A DNA stretch of 64,000 nt from Nocardioides sp. L-11A (GTDB lineage Bacteria > Actinomycetota > Actinomycetes > Propionibacteriales > Nocardioidaceae): contig CP124680.1 in assembly GCA_029961745.1 (NCBI GenBank), forward strand, positions 5,518,001 through 5,582,000. Direction: 5' to 3'. Both the position numbers and the translations under genes were made by a program. A model generated the notes under the pieces. It made no database searches and was not told the origin of the DNA. It was given only the letters and a program-made list of their open reading frames with translations. Positions 8,088-16,613 of the stretch are shown here, one piece after another. The stretch's first letter is position 1, and each line of letters starts with the position of its first letter.

Positions 8088-8812
8088 GCGACGACCCCGC
8101 CGTCGACGAGCAGCGTCTGCGCCGTGATGAAGGACGCCCGGTCGGAGAGCAGGAACTCCACGGCCTCCGCGACCTCGTGCGGCTCGCCGATCCGCTTGAG
8201 CATCGCGTACGACGCGGAGACCTCCTCGCCGCCGGAGACGCGGGCCATCGACGGGCTCATCGGCGCCCGGATCACGCCCGGGGCGACGTTGTTGACCCGG
8301 ATGCCGCGCGCGGCGAGCTCCTCGGCGGTGTAGCGGGTGTACGCCGCGATGCCGGCCTTCGTGGCGCCGTACACCGAGGCGCCGCGGAAGCGGCCGAAGT
8401 GGCCGGTGAGGCTGCCGACGTTGACGATGGCGCTGCCCTCGGTGAGCAGCGGCGCGCAGACGTCGGTGACCCGCGCCATACCCGCGATGTTCACCTGGAA
8501 CATCAGGTCCAGCTTGGCCTCGTCGAGCTCGCCGAGGAACGAGTCGCGCAGGATCCCGGCGCAGTTGACGACGCCGCGCAGCGTCTCGCCCGAGGCGACG
8601 GCGGCGGCCACGGCCTGCTCGACGCTCGCCCGGTCGGTCACGTCCATCACCACGGAGGTCGCGCCGGCCAGCGCCGGGTCGGTGAGGTCCAGGGCGTCGA
8701 CGGCGTCCTTCAGGTCGGCCGCGACCGGGGCGAAGCCGCCCTCGACGAGACGACAGCAGATGGCCTGGCCGATGACTCCGGCGCCGCCGGTGACGATGAC
8801 TTTGCGACTCAC
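8081..8812 (-). CDS. Short-chain dehydrogenase/reductase (SDR), first gene of operon
   Basis: Classical SDR of 243 residues: TGGAGVIG near the N-terminus, NCAG, the YGATK catalytic pair, VDGG at the end. The GTG at 8812 is preceded by GGAAGGGA. It opens an eight-gene chain (8812 down to 534) in which almost every junction overlaps or is under 70 bases, so one transcript is likely. The 215-base region between it and the divergent GntR gene holds AGGTC boxes at 8872-8895. Its substrate is unknown. Confidence 0.9.
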   Translation of the reverse strand: MSRKVIVTGGAGVIGQAICCRLVEGGFAPVAADLKDAVDALDLTDPALAGATSVVMDVTDRASVEQAVAAAVASGETLRGVVNCAGILRDSFLGELDEAKLDLMFQVNIAGMARVTDVCAPLLTEGSAIVNVGSLTGHFGRFRGASVYGATKAGIAAYTRYTAEELAARGIRVNNVAPGVIRAPMSPSMARVSGGEEVSASYAMLKRIGEPHEVAEAVEFLLSDRASFITAQTLLVDGGVVAW

Positions 8813-8870
8813 GAACGGGTCCCTTCCCGACGGATGAACAAGATGGGTCCAGTTTGTGGGCCATTCGATC

Positions 8871-8895
8871 TAAAGGTCAAGTCTTTAGGTCTTTT
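8871..8895. promoter_or_regulatory. GntR-type operator boxes between SDR operon and regulator
   Basis: TAAAGGTCAAGTCTTTAGGTCTTTT contains a TAAAG...CTTTA inverted repeat (8871-8887) and two AGGTC half-sites 13 bases apart (8874-8878, 8887-8891). The same AGGTCT element recurs at 12133-12159 and 12201-12206. A TTGACC -35-like element for the operon falls inside it on the minus strand, which would suit repression. Confidence 0.5.
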
Positions 8896-9027
8896 ATTTC
8901 GCGGACACGGTCGCGGCACCCCAGGACCGATTGGCCCAGACATTCGGACTTTCCGGTCGTCCGGTCCGCTAGCCTGTGCGGTCTCGGAGTGCTGTCATCG
9001 CGGGCTCCAGGAAGGAGGACGGCAGCC

Positions 9028-9762
9028 ATGGACCCGGTCACGCTCGGCCTGACCCCCGTGCGGCAGATCGCCGCGCACGAACTGGTCCTCGACCAGATGC
9101 GCCGCTCGATGGAGAGCGGCCAGTTCCGCCCCGGTGACCGACTGCCCTCGGAGCGCGACCTCGCCGAGATGCTCGACGTCTCCCGCACTGTCGTCCGCGC
9201 CGCCGTCGCCGTGCTCGAGCGCGAGGGGCTGATCGTCGTCCGGCGTGGCCGGGGCGGCGGGTTCATCGTCCAGGCGCCGACCTACGACGCCGCGGAGACG
9301 CGGCGCATGATGAAGGCCAACAAGGCCGCCGTCCGCGACGCCTTCGACTTCCGCGTGATCGTCGAGGGCGCCGCCTCGCGGCTGGCCGCCGAGCGGCGCC
9401 GTGCCAAGGAGCTGGCCGACCTCCGCTCCCTGCTCACCCAGATGGACGCCGCGCTCACGGCGTCCCTGGAGGACCAGACCCCGCACAAGGTGATCGAGTT
9501 CCAGACCCTCGACACGGCCTTCCACATGGGCATCGCCCGGGTGGCGCGCAATCCCGCCCTCTACGACTCCGTGGCCGACGCCCGGCGCCGGATGTGGGCA
9601 CCGGTGGGCGCGATCTTCGGTCGGCTGGAGGAGAACGCCAACGACCGCCACGAGGACATCCTCGACGCGATCGCCGACGGCGACGGCGACCTGGCCGCGA
9701 GCACCATGGCCGCGCACATCGACGACACCCGCCACACCCTCGAGGCCTGGCTCAAGCGCTGA
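9028..9762 (+). CDS. FadR/FCD-type GntR transcriptional regulator
   Basis: 244 residues. The N-terminal winged helix-turn-helix (about 15-80) contains RPGDRLPSERDLAEML and SRTVVRAAVAVLEREGLI, typical of GntR. The C-terminal FCD all-helical effector domain shows LDTAFHMGIARVARN and H-D-I-L..AI..GD..AA...M..HID, where the Asp and His residues usually bind a metal next to the ligand. Start ATG at 9028 follows GGAAGGAGG; a longer frame from 8854 reads through the operator and is rejected. It is divergent from the eight-gene operon and is the likely regulator of 405-13995. Ligand unknown, probably a carboxylic acid. Its 3' end overlaps the convergent SDR by 11 bases. Confidence 0.93.
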   Translation: MDPVTLGLTPVRQIAAHELVLDQMRRSMESGQFRPGDRLPSERDLAEMLDVSRTVVRAAVAVLEREGLIVVRRGRGGGFIVQAPTYDAAETRRMMKANKAAVRDAFDFRVIVEGAASRLAAERRRAKELADLRSLLTQMDAALTASLEDQTPHKVIEFQTLDTAFHMGIARVARNPALYDSVADARRRMWAPVGAIFGRLEENANDRHEDILDAIADGDGDLAASTMAAHIDDTRHTLEAWLKR

Positions 9763-10525
9763 CCGCGTCCGGGTGCTCCGGGAGCACCTGCCCCCCGTCG
9801 ACCACGAGCTCCTGGCCCGTGACGAACGCGGCCCCGGCGCTCGCCAGGTACACCGCGGCGGCGCCGATGTCGTCGGGCTCCCCGAGGCGACCCGCCGGGA
9901 TCACCCGGATCATCGCCTCGATGGCGTCGGCGCCGAGCCCGGCCAGTCCCTCCGTGCGAACGGCGCCGGGACTGACCGCGTTCACCGTGATCCCGTGCGG
10001 CGCCAGCTCCAGCGCCGCCGTCCGGACGAAGCCGAGCTGGGCCGCCTTGCTCGCGGCGTAGACGGCCAGGCCCGGATAGCCCGTGCTGGGCCCGGTGATC
10101 GAGGTCGTCACGACCACCCGGCCGCGACCCGACGCGGCCAGGAGCGGCACCGCCGCCTGGACGGCGAAGATCGTGCCCTTGAGGTTGGTGCCGAGCACCT
10201 CGTCCACCGACTCCTCGGTCAGGTCCTCGATCCGCCGCTCCGGATAGACGCCCGCATTGGCGCAGAGCACGTCGAGCCCGCCCAGCAGGTCGGCGGCCTC
10301 GGCCACCATCCGGTGACAGCCCGCGCGGTGCGCCACGTCGGCGACCAGGACGTCGACCGCCACGCCCTCGCGAGCGAGGCGCTCCCGCGCCGCCGCCAGG
10401 CGCTCGGGGCTCCGGCCGGTCACCACCACCCGGGCCCCGGTCGCGGCGAACGAGCGGGCGATGCCCACGCCGATGCCCTGACTGCCGCCCGTCACCAGGA
10501 CGCGCTGGCTCTCGGTCTCCGGCAC
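9752..10525 (-). CDS. Short-chain dehydrogenase/reductase (SDR)
   Basis: Classical SDR, 257 residues: TGGSQGIG near residue 12, CANAG, catalytic YAASK, C-terminal VDGGQ. The start is GTG at 10525 with a GGAGGAGAAG ribosome site directly upstream; the longer open frame reads backwards through the permease and is spurious. It lies 35 bases after the permease gene, so it is probably co-transcribed with it from the promoter near 12120-12146. Fourth SDR of the island. Substrate unknown. Confidence 0.9.
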   Translation of the reverse strand: MPETESQRVLVTGGSQGIGVGIARSFAATGARVVVTGRSPERLAAARERLAREGVAVDVLVADVAHRAGCHRMVAEAADLLGGLDVLCANAGVYPERRIEDLTEESVDEVLGTNLKGTIFAVQAAVPLLAASGRGRVVVTTSITGPSTGYPGLAVYAASKAAQLGFVRTAALELAPHGITVNAVSPGAVRTEGLAGLGADAIEAMIRVIPAGRLGEPDDIGAAAVYLASAGAAFVTGQELVVDGGQVLPEHPDAVSA

Positions 10526-10560
10526 CTTCTCCTCCTTCGCTCGCGACCGGCGGACCGGGC

Positions 10561-12087
10561 TCACACGACGGTGTCGTGGACCTCGTCGAAGACAGTGCTG
10601 CCGATCCGGCCGTAGAGCTGCGGCCGGTTCGAGCGCAGGTACGCCGCGACGGCCATCGAGCCCACCAGGAGCCCCACCACGATCCAGGGGATCAGCTTGA
10701 AGAACAACGTGTCCGAGGCGGCACCCGCCGCGGCCTTCATGTTCGACAGCATCAGGTAGGTCACGAACAGCATGCCCAGCCCGCCGATGATCGGGGCGGT
10801 CAGCGTCCGCCACCAGTGCGCGGTCTCCGGGTGCTCCTTCTTCACGTGGAAGTAGACGACCGTGGAGACCGAGCAGAGCGTCTGCACGATGAGCAGGCAG
10901 ATCGTCGCCAGGATCGCGACCAGCACGAAGAGCGTCGCGTACGGGTCGGCGTCCGTCGCCCAGCAGACCGCCAGCAGGACGACCGCGAAGCCGGTCTGCA
11001 CGAGCGAGGCGACCCACGGGGAGGCGTGCCGCGGGTGGGCCTCGCCCATCCGGTGCCACAGCAGCCGGTCCCGGCCGAAGGCGAACAGGTAGCGCGCCGC
11101 CGAGTTGTGGATCGCGAGGGCGCAGGCGAAGGAGCCGAACACGACCAGCCACTCGAAGGCGGTCACCGCCCAGCTGCCGACGTACTCGCGGGTGGGTGCG
11201 TAGAGGAGGTCGAACGGGGCGGGGCCCGAGGCCAGCTCCACCGAGCGCTGGGCACCGTTGGCGCTGACCGTCATCCAGGAGATGAAGGTGTAGAAGACGC
11301 CGATGCCGATCACGGCGATCAGGGTGGCGCGCGGGACGATCCGCTTGGGATCCTTCGACTCCTCGCCGTAGATCGCCGTCGACTCGAAGCCGACCCACGA
11401 CCAGAACGCCATGAGCAGGCCGAGCCCGACGACACCGCCGGCGACGTCGTTGGTGCTCAGCGCGCTGAGCGGGTTGACCGAGTCCCAGATGATGCCGTCC
11501 GGGCCGCCGCCCTTGAACAGCACCGTGAAGGCGGTGCCGGCGAGGACCGCGATCTCCAGGACCAGCACCAGACCGAGCACCTTGGCCGCGACCGAGATGT
11601 CGAAGTGCGACAGGACGGCGATCGCGACGGCAGCCACGACGGCGTACGGCTGCCAGCCGAGGTCGATGCCGAGCTGGACCGAGAACGCCTGGTCGGCGAA
11701 CACGGAGAAGATGCCGATCAGGCCGGCCTCCATCGTCATGTAGGTGAACATCGACATGACGCCGGCCGCGAGGCCGGGGATGCGGGACCAGCCCCGCGAG
11801 ACGAACGTGTAGAAGGCGCCCGCCGCCGTGATGTGGCGGGCCAGGGCCACGAAGCCGACGCTGAAGATCGTCAGCACGACCGTGGCGATCATGAACCCGG
11901 CGGGCGCTCCGACGCCGTTGCCGAAGCCGACCGCGACCGGCAGGTTGCCGGTCATCGCCGTCGTCGGCGCCGAGAACGCGACGACCATGAAGACGACGCC
12001 CACCAGGCCGATCGCTCCGGGCTTGAGCCGGGCCTGCTGGGGTGTGGACTCGTCGACTCCCGACGGTGAAACAGGGTTTGCAGACAT
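10561..12087 (-). CDS. APC superfamily amino acid/amine permease
   Basis: 508 residues, about 12 membrane segments, of the amino acid-polyamine-organocation family. Near the N-terminus GLVGVVFMVVAFSAP is the broken first helix seen in APC carriers; ESTAIYGEESKDPKR is the conserved loop after TM6 found in PuuP/GABA-permease-like members. ATG at 12087 with AGGTGG upstream; in-frame codons back to 12174 lie in the promoter. Its place next to amine-ligase genes and a PuuD-like hydrolase suggests it imports the amine or amino acid that the ligases act on. Three AGGTCT boxes sit in its promoter. Confidence 0.9.
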   Translation of the reverse strand: MSANPVSPSGVDESTPQQARLKPGAIGLVGVVFMVVAFSAPTTAMTGNLPVAVGFGNGVGAPAGFMIATVVLTIFSVGFVALARHITAAGAFYTFVSRGWSRIPGLAAGVMSMFTYMTMEAGLIGIFSVFADQAFSVQLGIDLGWQPYAVVAAVAIAVLSHFDISVAAKVLGLVLVLEIAVLAGTAFTVLFKGGGPDGIIWDSVNPLSALSTNDVAGGVVGLGLLMAFWSWVGFESTAIYGEESKDPKRIVPRATLIAVIGIGVFYTFISWMTVSANGAQRSVELASGPAPFDLLYAPTREYVGSWAVTAFEWLVVFGSFACALAIHNSAARYLFAFGRDRLLWHRMGEAHPRHASPWVASLVQTGFAVVLLAVCWATDADPYATLFVLVAILATICLLIVQTLCSVSTVVYFHVKKEHPETAHWWRTLTAPIIGGLGMLFVTYLMLSNMKAAAGAASDTLFFKLIPWIVVGLLVGSMAVAAYLRSNRPQLYGRIGSTVFDEVHDTVV

Positions 12088-12116
12088 GCGCTGCCACCTT
12101 TCGATCAGATGCCGGG

Positions 12117-12160
12117 AGACTAGGCCGAATAAAGGTCTAAAGACAAGACCTACAGACCTA
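12117..12160 (-). promoter_or_regulatory. Permease promoter with triple AGGTCT boxes
   Basis: On the minus strand TTGTCT (12146-12141), an 18-base spacer and TAGTCT (12122-12117) make a plausible promoter. On the plus strand AGGTCT (12133-12138), AGACCT (12146-12151) and AGACCT (12154-12159) form one inverted pair with a 7-base spacer and one direct repeat of 8-base period, overlapping the -35 and spacer. Confidence 0.5.
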
Positions 12161-12199
12161 TTAGTCGAGAACATTTACGCGGCCGAAACCCTGGGCCAA

Positions 12200-12236
12200 A
12201 AGGTCTATTGACTAGTCCTTAAAGCTCCCCTACGCT
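12200..12236 (+). promoter_or_regulatory. Glutaminase promoter overlapped by operator
   Basis: TTGACT (12208-12213), 17-base spacer, TACGCT (12231-12236): a good sigma-70-type promoter 34 bases before the GTG. An inverted repeat AAGGTCTA-TTGAC-TAGTCCTT (12200-12220, 7 of 8 arm matches) covers the -35, so a bound regulator would block it. Confidence 0.55.
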
Positions 12237-12269
12237 CGGCGCGGGCGGAGGACGAGGAGGACGAGGAAC

Positions 12270-13217
12270 GTGAGCACCTGCGGTGTGACGGAGGGCCGGA
12301 GCGCAGTAGGACGGCCCGCGGACGCGCTGGTGGAGCACGCCCACGCAGCCGCCGAGCACGGCCGGGCCGCCGCGACGACCGGCGAGGTCTCGGCACAGAT
12401 CCCGGAGCTCAGCCGGGTCGACCCCGACCGGTTCGGCCTCGCCGTGGCACTCCTCGACGGGACCGAGATCCAGGTCGGCGATGCCGACCGGCCGTTCTCG
12501 CTGCAGAGCGTCACCAAGCTCTTCGCCCTGTGCGCCCTGCTCCGCGACGAGCCGACCGCCTGGGAGCACGTCGGCTGGGACGCCTCGGGCGCCGGCTACG
12601 GCTCGGTCTCCGAGCTCGAGACCCATGCCGGGCGCCCGCGCAACCCGTTCGTCAACGCCGGGGCGCTCGTGGTCACCGACCGGCTGCTCCATCACACGGG
12701 AGATGCTGCCGGAGCCGTCACCGACCTGCTCCGCGACCTCGGCGGCGAGCACGTCCAGCGCGACCGCCGGGTCGCGCTCTCCGAGGCGGCCCACGACCAC
12801 CGCAACCGGGCGATCGCCCACGTGCTGGCCGAGCACGGCCGCCTGCTGCACGGAGTCGACGCCGTGCTCGCGCAGTACTTCGAGCAGTGCTCGATCACCG
12901 CGTCCGCGCTCGCCGTGGCCCGCGCGGCGCTCCTCCTCGCCGACCGCACGGGTGCGCGCGGGCCGCTCGATGCCGCCGCCGTACGACGGGTCAACGCCGT
13001 GCTCCTCACCGCCGGGATGTACGGCGCGGCCGGCGACATCGCCTACCGCGTCGGACTGCCGGCCAAGAGCGGCATCGGCGGTGGCGTCGTGGCGGTCCTC
13101 CCCGGAGTGGGCTCGATCTGCGTGTGGAGTCCGCGGCTGGACCGGGCGGGCAACTCCACCGGCGCCGTGGCCGCCATCGAGGAGTTCGCGCGCCTGGCCG
13201 GCTGGTCCGTGTTCTGA
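12270..13217 (+). CDS. glsA: Glutaminase (serine-type, GlsA family)
   Basis: 315 residues, the usual size for GlsA, which hydrolyses L-glutamine to glutamate and ammonia in the cytoplasm. Family marks: the catalytic Ser-x-x-Lys in FSLQSVTKLFAL, NPFVNAGAL, the Tyr-containing YFEQCSI segment and the C-terminal PAKSGIGGGVVAV and NSTGA. GTG at 12270 is preceded by a GAGGA site. It is 46 bases before the PuuD-like gene, so the pair is likely an operon. Beside amine ligases it may supply glutamate as co-substrate, or hydrolyse a gamma-glutamyl amide; this is inference. Confidence 0.92.
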   Translation: MSTCGVTEGRSAVGRPADALVEHAHAAAEHGRAAATTGEVSAQIPELSRVDPDRFGLAVALLDGTEIQVGDADRPFSLQSVTKLFALCALLRDEPTAWEHVGWDASGAGYGSVSELETHAGRPRNPFVNAGALVVTDRLLHHTGDAAGAVTDLLRDLGGEHVQRDRRVALSEAAHDHRNRAIAHVLAEHGRLLHGVDAVLAQYFEQCSITASALAVARAALLLADRTGARGPLDAAAVRRVNAVLLTAGMYGAAGDIAYRVGLPAKSGIGGGVVAVLPGVGSICVWSPRLDRAGNSTGAVAAIEEFARLAGWSVF

Positions 13218-13263
13218 GCGCCCGGACTCCCCGCCCCCGAACGAACCCTGGACTGGAGATCGC

Positions 13264-13995
13264 GTGACCACCCTCCCCCTCGACCGGCCGCTCGTCGGCA
13301 TCACCTACAGCTCCGCGGAGCTCGCGGAGTTCTTGCTGTGGCGCAGCATGTTCCGCGGCGTGGTCGCCGCCGGCGGCGTACCGCTGGCGATCGACTGTCG
13401 CGACCCGCAGCCCGACATCGCCGACCTGGTCGGCCGACTCGACGGCCTCGTCATCAGCGGCGGCGGCGACGTCGACGCCCGCCGGTACGGCGCCTCGCCG
13501 GACGACCCGCTGCTGCGCGGGGTCAACCCGCACCGGGACGAGGCCGAGCTCGCCGCCCTCGACGCGGCCGTGGCCCACGGCCTCCCCGTGCTGGCGATCT
13601 GCCGCGGCGCCCAGCTGGTCAACGTCGCCCGCGGCGGCACCCTCTACGTGGACCTGGGGCGTGACCTGCCCTCCGAGCTACGCCACCGGGAGAGCGAGGA
13701 GGCGCTCGGCGAGCCGCTGCACGACGTCGAGGTGGTCGGCGGGACGACGCTGGCCGCGTGGACCGGAGGCGGCACGATCGGCGTCAACAGCCAGCACCAC
13801 CAGGGCATCCGCACGCTGGCCGACGGGCTCGTGCCGAGCGCCCACGCCCCGGACGGCCTGGTCGAGGCGTTCGAGGACCCGCGGGCCCGGCTCGTCGCGA
13901 TCCAGTGGCATCCCGAGGTGCTCTGGCCCGCGATGGACCACGCGCTCGGGCTGCTGAGCGGGTTCGTCGGGGAGTGCGGCGGGCCTCGTGTCTAG
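13264..13995 (+). CDS. Gamma-glutamyl-GABA hydrolase-like class I amidotransferase (PuuD family)
   Basis: 243 residues, close to PuuD (254). The nucleophile Cys is in LAICRGAQLVN, the His-Glu pair in IQWHPE, and SGGGDVDARRYG near residue 60 is typical of peptidase C26. Such enzymes release glutamate from gamma-glutamyl amines or gamma-glutamyl-GABA, the step that undoes the GS-like ligase reaction. GTG at 13264 with GGAG upstream. Follows the glutaminase in a probable two-gene operon. The last bases overlap the convergent histidine kinase gene by 4. Confidence 0.9.
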   Translation: MTTLPLDRPLVGITYSSAELAEFLLWRSMFRGVVAAGGVPLAIDCRDPQPDIADLVGRLDGLVISGGGDVDARRYGASPDDPLLRGVNPHRDEAELAALDAAVAHGLPVLAICRGAQLVNVARGGTLYVDLGRDLPSELRHRESEEALGEPLHDVEVVGGTTLAAWTGGGTIGVNSQHHQGIRTLADGLVPSAHAPDGLVEAFEDPRARLVAIQWHPEVLWPAMDHALGLLSGFVGECGGPRV

Positions 13996-16613
13996 TGCCG
14001 CGCGTCCGCGCAGCCGGACAGCGCATCACCCGGCACCGCGCCGGTGTCGTCGAGCGCGTCGGCCGCCCGGGCGCGGCCCAGGTTCCACTCCAGCCAGTCG
14101 TCGGCAGCGGCGGTGCGGCCGGCCAGTGCGCACGCCCGCTCGCCCCCGGTGCGCTCGGCGAGGGCCGGGACGGCGTCGTCGGAGAGGTCGCGCAGGTAGG
14201 TCCAGTCGACGCGCCCGGTGTCGTCGTACCGCGCCAGGTTGTGCCGGGCGATCCACGCGTCCGGGTTGACGAGCGCGAGGCCGAGCAGGGCCGTGGCGCC
14301 GCTGAGCAGGGCGAAGCGCGGGAGCCAGGAGCCGCGCAGACGGATCCCGCTGACGACGACGGCCAGGACCAGGAGGCCCAGCCAGCCCTCGAAGACGTCG
14401 ACCAGCAGCCGGAGCCGGGTGAAGCCGTAGGCGTCCTGGTAGACGTCCATCCGGTAGAGCGCGGACGCGACGACGACGAGGGTCTCCGCGCACAGCGCGC
14501 CGAGCGCGATCCGGAGCCAGAGCCGGTCCGCCGGCGTCGTCCGCGGGGCCTTGCGCGCGGCGACGGCGATCACGAGGAGGGTGAGGCCGGTCGCGACGGT
14601 GAGCTGGGCGAAGCCCTGGTGGACGTACTCCGCATAGGTCAGCCCGGTGGTGCGCCGCAGGTAGGCGTGCCCGCCGAAGACCACGGTCGCCTGGGCGGCG
14701 AGGAAGACCGCGAACATGGCGACGACGACGAGCACGGGGGCGAGCCATTCGTAGCGGCGCGTCACACTCCGAGGCGCCGGGGTGTCGCGGTCGACCCGCG
14801 GTGGGTTGAGGGCGAGGTACGCCGCGGCGAGCACGGTGCCGCCGACGGCCACCGTGACGAACCCGCGCAGCACGAAGGTGTCGATGGTCAGGTCGGGCAG
14901 CAGCGCGTCGACCCACTCGGCGACCAGCGCGTCGGCCGACACGAACAGCGCACCGAAGACGACCAGGCCGAGCGCCGACCAGAGCGCCGTCCGCAGCGCG
15001 GCGGCACCGTGCCCGATCACCGGCAGCGCCGCGATGGTGCGGCCCAGCCACGGCATCCCGCGCAGTCCCGAGACCGGCCACATCAGCCCGGAGAGCACGA
15101 ACCCGCCGAGGCTGCGACCGCCGGTGACCCCGCAGACGCAGAGGACGGCGCCCGCGAGCAGGCAGAGCACCACGACCCACTCGGCGTCGCGGAGGACGGC
15201 GGTCGCGGCCAGCAGCACGCAGAGCCCCGCACAGCTGAGCGTGAACGGGTCGCGGCGGTCACGGCTGGCGGCGAGCACAACGGCCCCGGCGGCGAGCAGG
15301 ACCAGGAAGGTGCCGATGCCGAGGGCCCGCTCGGGCAGCACCAGCCCGCCGAGCAGGCCGGCGCCGAGGGCGCCCAGCAGCAGGCCGGTGCGGGTCGGAA
15401 CGCCGTGCTCGGGCCAGAAGCCGCCGAGCAGGTCGTCGGTGATCGACGCCGGCGGAGCGGACTCCGATGCCGCGGCGGATACTGCGGCGGATGCTGCGGG
15501 GGGTGCTGCGGCGGGGCGCGGGGAGGGGGGAGCGGACACGGGTGCCTCCAGGTCGGGTACGGCGGCCGGCCGGGCCGCGGGGTCGAGCGGCAGGTCGACC
15601 CGGACCCGGGCGCCGACGGCTCCCGAGGGGGGATCGAGGAAGCCGATGGTGCCGCCGTGCAGATCGGTGACCCATCGGGCGATGGCGAGGCCGAGGCCGG
15701 TGCCCCCGGTGTCGGGACCAGTGGCACCGGGGCCGCCGATCCCACGCAGCGTGCCGAACGCCTCGAACACCCGCTCGCGCGCGTCGGCCGGGAGGCCGGG
15801 GCCGTCGTCGCGGACCTCGAGGAGGTACCGGTCGTTCTGCCGCGCGGCGGTCACCACCACGGTGCCGCCGGCCGGGCTGTGCCGGGAGGCGTTGTCGAGC
15901 AGGTTCGCGACCAGCTGGTGCAGCCGCGCCGGGTCCGCGGTCACGACCAGGTCGGCCGGCGCGACGCGGACGTCGTACTCCACGTCACGACCGAGCACGG
16001 CGACCTCGGCCACACACCGGTCGAGCAGGTCGGCGACCCGGACGGGTCGGGGCGAGAGCGGTGCCCGCCCCGCGTCGACGCGGGCGAGGTCGAGCAGGTC
16101 CTCGACCAGCCCACTCATCCGCTCCGCCTGGGCGAGCGCGGTGCCCAGCACGGCCGGGTCGTCGGGCACGACGCCGTCGACGACATTCTCCAGGACGGCC
16201 CGCAGGCCGGCGAGCGGCGTGCGCAGCTCGTGGCTGACGTTGGCGACCAGCTCGCGCCGCTGCCGGTCGACGCCGGCGAGCTCGTGGGCCATCGTGTTGA
16301 ACGCCCGGGCCAGCTCGCCCACCTCGTCGCGCGCGGTGTCGGGCACCCGGACGGCGTAGTCGCCGGTGGCCATCCGCCGCGCCGCGGCGGTCATCTGCCG
16401 CAGCGGCGAGGTCATCCCGACGGCGAGCAGCTGGGTCAGCGCGAGCGCGAGCCCGATGGTCACCGGGATGGTCAGCCAGGCGGGGACGCCGCCGGTCCGG
16501 CCGAGGGTGGCGACCAGCGCGGCGAGGGTCGCGCTGGCCGCCACCAGCAGGCCGAGCTTGACCTTGATCGAGCGGATCCCGACCAGCGGCTGCGGTGTGG
16601 ACGGCCCGGTCAC
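13992..16613 (-). CDS. Sensor histidine kinase fused to a DUF4173 membrane domain
   Basis: 873 residues. Order: two close membrane helices (about 18-38 and 48-68) with almost no external loop, HAMP (LRQMTAAARRMATGDYAV), His-phosphorylation box SHELRTPL, N-box NLLDNASRHS, ATP-lid boxes DDGPGLP and GGTGLGLAIARW, an Ala/Pro-rich linker, then about 400 residues with around ten membrane helices ending in the DUF4173 signature (NPDAWIARHNLARYD, WTYLRDLSDDAVP). The GTG start overlaps the response-regulator stop (GTGA). Since the usual sensor loop is missing, the C-terminal membrane domain may sense or be an output. Signal unknown. Confidence 0.9.
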   Translation of the reverse strand: MTGPSTPQPLVGIRSIKVKLGLLVAASATLAALVATLGRTGGVPAWLTIPVTIGLALALTQLLAVGMTSPLRQMTAAARRMATGDYAVRVPDTARDEVGELARAFNTMAHELAGVDRQRRELVANVSHELRTPLAGLRAVLENVVDGVVPDDPAVLGTALAQAERMSGLVEDLLDLARVDAGRAPLSPRPVRVADLLDRCVAEVAVLGRDVEYDVRVAPADLVVTADPARLHQLVANLLDNASRHSPAGGTVVVTAARQNDRYLLEVRDDGPGLPADARERVFEAFGTLRGIGGPGATGPDTGGTGLGLAIARWVTDLHGGTIGFLDPPSGAVGARVRVDLPLDPAARPAAVPDLEAPVSAPPSPRPAAAPPAASAAVSAAASESAPPASITDDLLGGFWPEHGVPTRTGLLLGALGAGLLGGLVLPERALGIGTFLVLLAAGAVVLAASRDRRDPFTLSCAGLCVLLAATAVLRDAEWVVVLCLLAGAVLCVCGVTGGRSLGGFVLSGLMWPVSGLRGMPWLGRTIAALPVIGHGAAALRTALWSALGLVVFGALFVSADALVAEWVDALLPDLTIDTFVLRGFVTVAVGGTVLAAAYLALNPPRVDRDTPAPRSVTRRYEWLAPVLVVVAMFAVFLAAQATVVFGGHAYLRRTTGLTYAEYVHQGFAQLTVATGLTLLVIAVAARKAPRTTPADRLWLRIALGALCAETLVVVASALYRMDVYQDAYGFTRLRLLVDVFEGWLGLLVLAVVVSGIRLRGSWLPRFALLSGATALLGLALVNPDAWIARHNLARYDDTGRVDWTYLRDLSDDAVPALAERTGGERACALAGRTAAADDWLEWNLGRARAADALDDTGAVPGDALSGCADARH

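Noticed and set aside
8854..9027. N-terminal extension of the GntR protein
   Set aside because: The stretch has no family similarity, runs through the operator boxes and lacks a ribosome site, whereas ATG 9028 has GGAAGGAGG.
14026..15180. Large open frames opposite or shifted to real genes (for example within the kinase gene)
   Set aside because: Compositions are dominated by Arg/Ala/Pro/Gly repeats with no domains, the normal shadow of high-GC codon bias; the overlapping real genes have full motifs.
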